DNA of 64,000 nt from Macquaria australasica (Eukaryota > Chordata > Actinopteri > Centrarchiformes > Percichthyidae), in assembly GCA_005408345.1 (NCBI GenBank), contig SEMN01000708.1:62001-126000 (forward strand), given 5' to 3'. Position 1 is the stretch's first letter. Each line of letters opens with the position of its first letter. This document shows, in pieces, positions 54,180-64,000 of the stretch. Made by a program: the position numbers and the translations under genes. A model generated the notes under the pieces. The model was not told the DNA's origin, did not search any database, and was given only the letters and a program-made list of their open reading frames with translations.

Positions 54180-56450
54180 GTTTATTTTTTCTGACTTTCC
54201 TCTAATTCTCGCTCCCTCTGGCCTCTGCATAAATAAAATAAAATAAGGTTGAACTGGTCACAACCGGCACCGTGCGCATCTGTCAGTGAGCCAGTCGTGT
54301 TACAGCCCAGAGGCCGTGTTCACAAAACGTCCTGAGGCTGAAAGTAGACTTTCTAACTTTAGGAAGTCTTGGGTCTCACAAAGCATTTTGGCGCTAAAAG
54401 TAGCTCCTAAGTCTGAGAGAAGTTAGAGATCCAAGGACCGGTTGCACAAAACAACATACGTTAAGATTTCCTTTAAAGTCCGAGTTAAAGTTTCATTAAA
54501 ATAAAATCGGTTAAATCCTCAGCTAAGGAGAAATTAAGCCTTAAGTGTCATATGTTTTGTGCAAGCGAGCCCAGAGGACTCCAGTCATTAAGACCTGCTC
54601 ACAGTCAGTAATGTGCTGCACGAAATGTGTCTGATTGAGTCAAATTGTGACGAAATATAATGAACTTTTAAAACCCTTTTGATGGCAGCCATTTAATAAA
54701 GATCCAGTCGGCTCACCAACAACTCCAGTAACAGCAGAGATGATGGTTTGCACTCACGCTCTTCATTAAGTGCACATTAAATAATCATTAACTGCAATCA
54801 AATGAATAAAGGTGATTTCATCTCCATCACTGCTAAATGTAGAATCAGAGTCTGATGATCTGGTTTGTCAGCTGGAAGAAATATCACATACTGATGGTGT
54901 CTGATGCCAGATATAATAACACTTAACAAGTCAGTATTTTACTTTGTAGTAATCTAGTAATCTGTCAACCAATCACCTCACAATCCTCATGTCAGCTTAT
55001 CCTCCAGCCTCAGAGAGTTCAACCTGGATGTGACACAGGACTTCAGGTCTCTGATAAATTATATTTCTCTTTTAAAATCTTAATATTAATCTTTATATTT
55101 GCTGCACAGCAGGTGCACGGCTGTAGAAGTGCAACTCGGACTGAAGTTCTGCTGGTTAAAGGATAACTCCTGGTTATTAATAAACAAGATAGATATATAG
55201 GATTTTATAATTTATGTTTGGTTATTTATTTATTGTCACCTTTCGCCAGTCCAGTTTGTGGTGAAGAGGGATGTTATATTTCAGAAAAAAAACAATATTT
55301 GAGGGTTGATTTTGCAGTTATAATTATTATTTTTACACATATACAATATTGGAGTCCACAAACAAGGAGGAAGTCAGAGCAATATGCACAAAACACAAAG
55401 GTTATTAAACCCAGATCAGAGTCCGACTGCTTGTGTAGAGTCCATCAAGTGAAGTTCCTCACTTAACCACAAGGTGGAGACAAATAGCCATAAATGATCA
55501 ACTCACTTTTAAGATTCAGTCTGGATTGAAATGTTTGCAGTGCACACTGTGACATACTGAACTGATATATTATTATTTATGATATTATTAGATCATTAAG
55601 CTTATTCTATGCTACAGTATGAATGGATTTATCTCCCCTTCCCTCAGTGATCTCAGTTAAGTCAGACTTTAATAGAGAAAGTACATATTGTACATAAAAA
55701 TAGATTGTTTGATTTCACGTTTTCTGTGGCAAGGTGAAAATAAAACCTTGTGTCAATTATCAAAATCTCACAGAAGTGAAACTATTAGTCGATGAATCGA
55801 TTAGTTGATCAACAGACAGTTAAGTTAAGAAAGTTTGGGGTTTTGGACTGATGATCGGGCAAAACAAGCTATTTGAAGACATGAACTTTAGGACATTGTA
55901 GCATGCATTTTATAGACCAAATAATTAATCAAAAAATAATCTGCACATTAATCAATAATGACTATAATCGTTGTTGCAGCCCTACTTACAATTTCCAAAG
56001 GATTTAGCAGGTCTGTCGTTGCCAAACTTTAGGTGGTGGTATTGGGCCGCTCATGGCTCGACATTGTAGTAGTCATTTGCAGTATATTCATCAAGTAACG
56101 GAGTAGATGTTAAACGTTAATGAATACACATGTTGGAGTATTTTATGGTTGAAATAGTTTGCTAAAAGTGAAGTGGAAACTTGACCAAACAGACTGAAAC
56201 ATTAACAGTTCAGATGTATAAAAAATAGTGTAAGAATATCCACTTTTATATCATTAAAAGTTGAATAATATCCAGTTAAAGTGAACACACTTGGAACATG
56301 ATGGTAAACGGGTTCATCTCCTGACAATGAAAGGTTGAACTTCAGGTGTCAAACATGTTGAACATTTTATATATATTTTATATTTTATTGCGAAAATTCT
56401 TTATCCACAGAATATTTTTAGGCTCCAAACCAAAACTTCTCTTATTTTCT
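54180..56450. other. Gene-free DNA upstream of srgap1
   Basis: AT-rich, with a 'ggctgcaactaat' copy at 55770-55990. No exon signal. The 82-aa frame at 55218 lacks any domain or splice context. Confidence 0.5.
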
Positions 56451-56479
56451 AATTGAGTTGATTTCACTTCTCACTTCTC

Positions 56480-56642
56480 AGCATTCATTAATGTCCAGGA
56501 CGCTCTGTGACTCGCTGGTCACCTCAGCTGTCAATCACGCCTCTAATCCCGCCTCCTGCGCGGACACACCCATTTCCTCACCGGCGTTTCATTTACCGGT
56601 TATTGGTATTATCCTCACGCGCATAGGCTGGTCCTGTCTGTC

Positions 56643-56690
<48 letters not shown>

Positions 56691-56751
56691 GCTGCATGTG
56701 TGAAAGGTTACGGCGGGGTGAAGATAACATCAAACACCAAGTCTCAGCTGG

Positions 56752-56791
<40 letters not shown>

Positions 56792-57252
56792 AGTGCATTT
56801 CTACCTAGTAGTGGGCGTGTGTCCGGTCCTCCCTCCCTGCAGACCGGTGCATGTGTGTGCCTGCGCGCGGGTGTGATTGCGTGTTTGCACGCGCTACACG
56901 GGACGGAATCGGAGGGTAATTTTGCAGCTTTTTATTAGATTCTTCTTTTTTATCAGCAGGATGCCTTCTGCGGGTCCTCGCGGCGGTCACGAGTGGGTAA
57001 TTTCTCTCTGAGTGTGCGTAATTTTTCACGCGCGTGCCCCCCCCTCCTCCTCCTCCTCCTCCTCCTCCTCAGCGTGGAGGTGCGGGGCCACTACTGGCTG
57101 TGCTGCTGCGGCACTGGATGGATCTAACTAGCATGTTTGCGGGTGAAGCCTCGGGCGGTGCACGCGGAGGGAAATAAAACGGGATTTTTTTTGGCTTCTT
57201 TTTTTTTTTTTCCTCTCCTCACCTGCCGATCAGTCACCTCCTCTGTGGCGAC
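56480..57252 (+). promoter_or_regulatory. CpG-rich srgap1 promoter and 5' UTR region
   Basis: CpG density rises sharply here. The region also contains two (TG)n tracts (56645-56689 and 56755-56789), a CGCGCG-rich stretch at 56860-57035, and a (CTC)n pyrimidine tract at 57043-57070. The last 60 bp before the ATG include a poly-T/TCCTC tract. No TATA box is evident, consistent with a CpG-type promoter. Confidence 0.55.
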
Positions 57253-57319
57253 ATGTCAAACTCAAACAAAAGCAAGAAGGACAAAGAAATCCTCGCGGAG
57301 TACGAGAGCCAGGTGAAAG
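57253..57319 (+). CDS. srgap1: SLIT-ROBO Rho GTPase-activating protein 1, first coding exon
   Basis: The exon encodes MSNSNKSKKDKEILAEYESQ plus VK and the first base of a glutamate codon, ending at donor AAAG|GTAGGA (phase 1). srGAP proteins begin with this short basic segment leading into the F-BAR domain; AEYESQVK fits srGAP1 better than srGAP2 (AEYDTQVK) or srGAP3 (AEYEAQIK), from remembered family sequence. The full proteins carry F-BAR, RhoGAP and SH3 domains and act in Slit-Robo guidance of migrating cells and neurites. Exon 2 onwards lies beyond the right edge, so the first intron exceeds 6.6 kb. Neighbourhood with avpr1a matches human 12q14, supporting the call. Which teleost copy (a or b) is unresolved. 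Confidence 0.85.
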
Positions 57320-57372
57320 GTAGGAGCATCATTTTAATGCACATTTCTGAAACAACACCTCTTGCACCCAAT

Positions 57373-57381
<9 letters not shown>

Positions 57382-57420
<39 letters not shown>
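57382..57420. repeat. (AC)n microsatellite in srgap1 intron 1
   Basis: About 39 bp of AC starting roughly 60 bp after the exon 1 donor. Nearby are poly-G (57591-57605), (TG)n (57762-57791) and (CTC)n (about 57903-57960) tracts, so the first 700 bp of the intron are dense in simple repeats. Confidence 0.9.
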
Positions 57421-57422
<2 letters not shown>

Positions 57423-57758
57423 GTCTGCCAGCATGTCCACCACTCGTGCCAATGCACTGGACTCTGTGCAGGGCGTGTATGGGAGCTGACACCTCACCAT
57501 GAGACATCAGGATTTCTGGGTTCATCCTGAGTGCTGCATGGCGCCTGAGGGGGGAGGAGGAGGAGGATGGGTTATATGTGTGTGTGTGTGGGGGGGGGGG
57601 GGGGGTATCTTTTCTGCAGAGCACCTTGATCCTTTTCATGTGTGTGTGTGTGTGAGTGAGAGCAGGTGGGTTTTACACTCAGACCTGAGGGGAGTGTGTC
57701 CTCGTCTCCGGCCGTCTGGGAGTCTTTCTATTGGTATTCCTCTGAGGCTGTGACTGCA

Positions 57759-57793
<35 letters not shown>

Positions 57794-58799
57794 TCTCCAG
57801 AGATTACCTGATGGCATGATGCTGAACTGGGGACATGTTTTCAGTGGTGATGATGACAAACTCAGTCCTGAAATAGTGGTTGCCATGACCGTGGGACAAC
57901 CCCCTCTCCCTCTCCCTCTCCTCCTCCTCCTCCTCCTCCTCCTCCTCTTCCTCCTCCTTCTGGCGCCATGGTTACCATCATCCCTGCTACGTCAGGGCGG
58001 TGACGGACAAGTCAAATGACCTTTTTAGTAAAAACTACACCAGGCAGGCTGCCTCCTTTTCTGAGCCGGAGGGGTGATGAGATATTCGTGAAGGCACATC
58101 GTTGTGCACCTCTTCACCTGCTGTAGAGGCTCAACTGGAGGCTCAGTTCAAAATGTCCGACCTTTACTAGAGCGACACCTTATTCGGACACCTGCAAATA
58201 CCGTTGGAGACAGCCAGGGCACAACCTTTCTTGTTCAACCTCTCAAGACAAGATTCATCCGTCTCATTGGTTCTCTCTCTTATACAGCCTTCAGCTCTTC
58301 CCTCTCCACATGGGGCTCTTCACACTTCCATGTTGTCACCTACGCCCACACCATCACCATCACCAGCAACACCACCACAGCCATCACTTTCTTTCAGCAT
58401 CTAAAATGAACCGCTCTCGCTTTTTCACCTACAGCATCTCTCCTCTGAGTACGAGGAGGAGGAAATGTGTTTACTCTACGGCAGAGTTCAAATTGTCAAA
58501 ATCCAAGCTGCTTCATTCACAAATCATTTCTTTCCTCTCATGCACAATCACTCTTTCCTTTCCTTCCTTCCTTCCTTTTCTCCTTCTCCCCGCTGAGCTC
58601 TTTCTGTGTGACATACCATTTTCCTGCACACAATGAATCGACACAGACTTTGAGTGATTACATTTAATGGAGAGTGTTACAGCCCCCCTGTGTGAGGAGT
58701 GTGTGTCTTGTTTATACACACTCATCCCTGTGTGTGTGTGTGTGTGTGGCTCTTTGCTCTGGCACCTTGCCAAAACACACTCGGGGATGCCCTGCATTG

Positions 58800-59030
58800 A
58801 AATGACCGCTCAGTTAAAGCCCCCGCTCGTCCGCCGGCCGGCCCTCTCCGCATCCTGTCGCCTCCTGCCGAGAGCCCAGCATATAGATCTGCGTTGTAAC
58901 TATGTGCTTTCCAAGTCTGCCTCCCTGCTCTGGCTCCTGATTGGTCGATGCAGGAGGTGGTGAGTAATGTATACACAGGAGGTGGCCGCCGCTCTCTCAC
59001 GAGGGGGTGGGGTCTACTTGCTGAGGTGAG
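58800..59030. promoter_or_regulatory. CpG-rich patch in srgap1 intron 1
   Basis: GC-rich sequence (CGTCCGCCGGCCGGCCCTCT) is followed by an inverted CCAAT box (CTGATTGGTCG near 58938) and GGTGGTGAGTAATG, which could be a splice donor. It may be an alternative promoter or a conserved regulatory patch. No coding exon is recognisable. Confidence 0.25.
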
Positions 59031-61379
59031 GTGAGCGGAAAGGTAGCAGAGAGATTATGCACAGTGCTGACGGTACATATTTGTGTGCTCGATAATGCTC
59101 CGGTAGCGCTGAGCATGCTCCTGATGTTTGGAGCGTCACCTCACCAGCGTGCGACACCTCCTCAGTCTGAATGAGACGAGGAGCGTCTTAATGAGAAAAT
59201 GCAAATGAAAAAAGAGAAAAGAAAAAGAGCTCTGCGGGGGGGGACAGACACGAGGCAGAAGAGATGAAGTGTTTCCTGCTGCATGTGGCGGCAGCTGCAG
59301 CCCTTTGCTTTTGCCTGCGCCTGCATGCAGGTGATTAGTGACCTCACATCTGCATACCTGCAAGACAAACAGAGAGGAAGGGGTGGATGGAGAGGAGGAG
59401 ATGAAGGAGATGACGATAATGAAGTGACTCTTCACCGAGTAAAATCTTCTGGAGGGCCGAATGAAAGGCCCCGATCAGTGTGTGTAGGTGTGTGCAAGTG
59501 TGTGTGTGTGATCGAGCGGCACTCTGCCCCATGTCCTTGGACCTGGTTGTCATGGTAACGGACCACCTCGGGAAGACGGTGTGAGCTTCCTGTGACGTCA
59601 CACACATAAAACACTTTTTTTCTAGAACATAAACGACGGTTTGATTGGACAAGAAGATCGTTCAGGAGGATAACTAATGAATTTATTCGTCACCGGCTGG
59701 AAGTGAAGTCAGCCATCTGAGAATAGATGACGCAACTGACGATTATTTCCATTATCAGTTAACTGGACAATTGCTTTCTCGACCTAATTGATGAATCGTC
59801 TGTAAAATGTCATAAAACAGTGAAAAATGTCCGTTACAAGAACCCAGAGATTACTTTTTCAGTAAAGTAAAACAGTTCAAAACCCCAAAGTATTCAGCTT
59901 ACTGTCACACAAGACTACGGAGCCCCAGAGTGGCCATAAAAGCTTTGGTTGTGTCTGTGTCTGCGGATTGTGAGCTGTAGTTTCCCGGTAAACTTCTCCT
60001 TATTAATTAATATTAATTAATCAAAACATGGGAATCTCGGGCGCAAGCAATAGCATTTTGAGCGCTCGATGCAGTAAAATGTGGCCTCAGTGTGTATATA
60101 TTTATATTTTCTCTGTGGCCACTCCGGGGCTCCGAACAAAACAAAGGAAAGAAACAAATCTTCACATTTGAGAAGCTGGAACCAGAGAATGTGAGATTAA
60201 ATCTTAAATCTTCTTGTCACTGGAGATACATCGGACGATTTCAATGCTGCAACCAGCCAGACAAATGCTGACGGACAGAGCAATACTTTTGATGAAATCA
60301 GTTGTTGTCGAGTGTTTCTAGATGTACAAAGAGAACGCAGTTAAAATCGTTTCACTGCTGGAGCTCAGACTCAGAAAGAGGAACGTCTAGACAGCCGTCG
60401 TCTCCAGGTGCTGATCACATCAAGGTTTTTGGCATTGTATTCATGAACATGGTGGGGTTTTTTTCTACTTTAAATCTTCTGTTGTCTTTATCTCAACATG
60501 TTACAGGCTTTTTGGGATCTCTTCCAGCTTTTATTAACAGCTTCAGACCAGAGCTGTGTGCACATAATCTCACTAATGTGGAGCAACCGAGGTGATTGAA
60601 ATGAATCTCGTTTAACTTCGTCCACGACTCCGTAGTGAAGATGTGATGATTTAAGCCGGCGTTGATGGTGTTCGAAGCGGCAAATAAAAGCTTTCACATG
60701 ATAAAAATGGACTTCTGTTTGTTTAACCTTGAAATTGATGATTGTGCATCTTCCTCCTTACCGGTTTCATGCTTTGACCTTCGATGGCGCAAGACCATCC
60801 TGCCGGCAAAAGCAACAAAACGTTCTCTGTGGAGCTTTCAGATTGAATCAGTCCAGAGATTTCACGAGACAGATTCTTTGTGCTCGGTGTATTGTCAGCA
60901 CACTCCTCTCCTCATGCTGACTGTAGCTCCTCTGATCAAAGAGGCTGAGTCTTGTCTTTGGGGGGTGTTACGAGGACACGCGAGGAGGTTTCTAAGAGGA
61001 AGCGTTTCAGACATCAAAAGGTAAAAGAGCGACGGATGTCCTCCTTTCACGTTCAGCTGACTGCGATCCAAGCCGAAGGAGTTTCATTGATACCATCTCG
61101 CCTCCTCAGTGGATCTGCTTGATTCCTAAATTTATTTCTTTCACACACTCCACTGCTGCAGATAACTAATTTTCATTATCGGTTAATCTGATTACTTTCT
61201 TCATTTATTGTTTGGTTTATAAATCGGCAGAAAATAGTGAAAAATGCAAATCACCCAAGGTCACGTCTTCAAATTATTTATGTCCAAAACCCAGATACTC
61301 AGACACAAAGTAAAACCGCAGTTCATCACATTGGAGGAACTGGAACTAGCGCATGTTTGTTTTGTTTAATCAGGTCTGC

Positions 61380-61560
61380 AGCCATGCTAGCAGCTCTGTG
61401 AGGCTGTACGTCAGCACAGCGGTGCTTTGAGTGCTAACATCAGCATGCTAACATGATCTCCAGAGTCTTTACAGCTCATCCTGAGGGGAACATGAATGTT
61501 TGTACAACATTTCATGGCAATCCGTCCCACAGTTGCTGAGATATTTCAGTGTGGAGCCTC
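61380..61560. repeat. Family-D repeat fragment in srgap1 intron 1
   Basis: CAGCCATGCTAGCAGCTCTG, CAGCTCATCCTGAGGGGAAC and CATTTCATGGCAATCCGTC. Another fragment lies at 63690-63880. Confidence 0.75.
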
Positions 61561-62389
61561 AGGAGCAGCTCTGCCTCAGATAGATGTTTATGCAAAGAGT
61601 CTCGCATCAATTTGTAGGCAGCAAAGTTAACATGTGCTCTCTTTGATGCGGTGTCTGAAATCTCTACGGAAACTATGAATGGGATTTGAAAGAACAGCAA
61701 AGTCGGTCTGCTACACGGAGCTTCACCAGCGTGTTTGTTTTATTCCACCACCTCTGAGAATATTTGCTCTTTAGTTAGGCTACGATATACCGACTGCTAT
61801 AAGTGAAGTGCTAAACTTTTGGATCACAGCAATCATTTGCTGTCTGGACATTTGATGTGATAAGTTAAATATACAGCAGCTGCTCATCGTCAAACAGCCG
61901 GGCGATGAAAGTGTGTATAAAGATGTCTGCTTTCTATAGCAAGCATAATAATTAAAGCAAAGTCAAACATTAAACTTGTCCAATGAGATTCTGGTGGATG
62001 GAATTTAACCGCTGAAACAAAAGAAACGTTATTTTTGCCATTTTCTTTCATTGCGGCTTTGTGACTGCAAAAGACTGGCAAAAGAAAAATGATGGAAAAA
62101 ATGAACTTCTGTCTGTAGCCTCTAAAAGCAAAATCAGTTTAAAACATTCAGAGCAGCCATTGACAAAGCTTTTCATAACCAGATGTTAAAGCTGAACCAC
62201 CGTGTACAAGATAAAGTCTGACTAAATGCCCTGATATTTAATAGAAATGGAAAGAACATTGAGAGTTTATTTGTGGTGGTTTGCTAAAACAGCAGTTGTC
62301 CAATCGTAGCTTAGCAACCGTAACTAGGCAGAGCAACAGTCCAATAGATCAAAACAGCCAATTGTCTTTTTTCACACTTTGGTTTTTGA

Positions 62390-62525
62390 GTGACGTAAAC
62401 AAACGAGATATAACGTGTTAATTTGTGAGTTTTGGAGGTGAATTTAGGCTAGCTGTTTCCCCCTTTTTCCAGTCTTTATGCTAAGCTAAGCTAAGCTAAC
62501 CGTCATCTGACTCTCAGCAAAAAAA
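62390..62525 (-). repeat. Family-A repeat, reverse copy
   Basis: AACGAGATATAACGTGTTAA, TTAGGCTAGCTGTTTCCCCC and AGTCTTTATGCTAAGCTAAG. Confidence 0.8.
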
Positions 62526-63087
62526 TAAGCCATAACAGAGCACAAGGCATCAGTAGTGTTGCTATGGTTACGTGCAGCCCAACAGAGGCCCGACGCCAAT
62601 TTATAGGAATGATTAAACCACCGACTACTGGGACGCCTCAAACCGTATTTGGGATGTCCCAGCCAATCAGAAACGAGTATTTTCCCTGCCCACGGTAAAA
62701 CGTGTTGGAGCCGTCAGGGACTCCGAGCAGCAAAGCACACATTCATTTATATGAAAGTGTTGCAGCTTAACACACACACACACACACAGAGCGGGTGAGA
62801 GCAACATGAAATGGCAGCCATTTTAAATTAGTAAGCTAACAGCAGAATCAACACACACACATAAACGCACAGTACAGTAATAGAGTTTCATACACTTGTG
62901 GGGACCAAAGGCCATGTCAGCTTTTCTATAGAGATCTATGAAGCATGTCCGGCAAACTGTGTGTGTGTGTGTGTGTGTGTCGATGCGGCAGATTCGAGCT
63001 CTTGTCTTCACCTTCCTCATCACATGGTTCACACACAGTGTGTGGTTGCCAAGACAACAGGTAGTGGAGTGGATAGGGTCCCCCAGG

Positions 63088-63092
63088 GATTG

Positions 63093-63131
<39 letters not shown>
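63088..63131. repeat. Compound (TG)n(AG)n microsatellite
   Basis: A TG run at about 63092-63115 passes directly into GA at 63115-63131. A further GA tract lies at 63389-63412. Confidence 0.85.
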
Positions 63132-63132
<1 letters not shown>

Positions 63133-64000
63133 TGGGGTTATCATTGTGTATTCTGTACCCGCTCTCTCCCTCCTGCTGCAGATAGATCCAGCTCTGAAAC
63201 AGCACGACCAGTGAAGCGTGCAGCCAGGCATTACCATGCTGACTGTAGGACTGACTGATAGTGTGTGTGTGTGTGCATGCAGAGAGTGTTTATGTGTGTG
63301 GGTTTTTTAATGCGGTCAGAGGATGACGACCAAGGTGACTCCTCTGAGAAAAATGGACAGTCTTCATCAGTAATTATAAGGGATTAAAGAGACAGAGAGA
63401 GAGAGAGAGAGAGTGAAGGGAGGAAGAAGAGGGAGGGGAGTGGTGCTGAGCAATTAGCTGATTTAATTTATTAGTCGATTAAACAATTAATCAATTCATT
63501 GTTATTCATCAAGCAAAAGAGCTAAACATTCACTGTTTCCGGCTTCTCAGATATGAGGATCCTTTTCTCTGTTTTCTGTCTCTGTAAACTGAATATTTTT
63601 GGACTGTTAGAGGACAAAATGAGACGTGTGAAGACGTCACTTTGGGCTCTGAGAAGTTGTCATGAACATTTTTCACTTTCATATTTCTTGATAAATATGA
63701 TAGATTTTTAGCCACGTTAGAGACATAAATCTATGGATATCAATGTCAGTCCACCACTTTGGTCCAGACTGAAATATCTATTGGATGGATTGATATTAAA
63801 TTTGGTTCAGACCTTCATGTCGCCCTCAGGATGAATTTTAATCTCTTAACTTTTCATCTAGCGCCATCATCAGGCAAACATTTCAAATTGTCCAACACTT
63901 TGCAAAACTATTTTAATCGCGTAAGTGCAACAACAAGTGCAGAGCAGTAGGTGTGGGACACGTGCTCATCTGGTTCATGTCTGTGCAGCAACAGGCTGCC

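Overview
The window is vertebrate nuclear DNA, almost certainly from a percomorph-type teleost fish. It has split genes with GT/AG introns, dense (CA)n, (TA)n and (CTC)n microsatellites, and many dispersed repeats of kinds I recognise from fish genomes. Nothing in it is bacterial, viral-genome or plasmid-like. No CRISPR array, operon or genuine tRNA or rRNA gene is visible. I found no undescribed multi-gene system. The interest lies in gene structures, promoter architecture and repeat biology. Layout: (1) 1-4869, minus strand: dmtf1 (cyclin D-binding Myb-like transcription factor), start codon plus 13 coding exons, cut by the left window edge inside the C-terminal transactivation region. (2) 4870-7776: the space between two divergently transcribed genes. 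It holds CpG-rich DNA at 5700-6330 and 6990-7130 and a pair of inverted, related ~85-100 bp elements each carrying a YY1-type GCCATATTGG core. (3) 7777-14551, plus strand: a complete 13-exon cwf19l1 (splicing/lariat-debranching associated factor, 559 aa) with a 3' UTR containing a foldback repeat and a poly(A) signal at 15165. (4) 15171-26869: intergenic, repeats and microsatellites only. (5) 26870-31106, minus strand: a complete two-exon vasopressin/vasotocin V1a-type receptor (417 aa), with a TATA-like box about 250 bp upstream of the ATG. (6) 31370-56450: a ~25 kb gene desert with two LTR-like copies (one a solo LTR with a matching 5-bp target duplication), a hAT-like non-autonomous element with terminal inverted repeats, other repeats, and one candidate first exon at 52533-52627. 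(7) 57253-57319, plus strand: first coding exon of srgap1 (Slit-Robo Rho GAP 1), whose first intron runs beyond the right edge. The avpr1a-srgap1 neighbourhood matches the human 12q14 block, which supports both identifications. dmtf1 and cwf19l1 lie on other chromosomes in human (7q21 and 10q24), so a synteny break falls somewhere between 14.5 and 27 kb. The four genes act in unrelated processes: transcription control, RNA processing, neuropeptide signalling, and Slit-Robo/Rho signalling. Their co-location implies shared chromosomal history rather than a shared pathway. Exon coordinates were worked out by hand from splice consensus, reading phase and remembered family sequence. No alignment or search was run.
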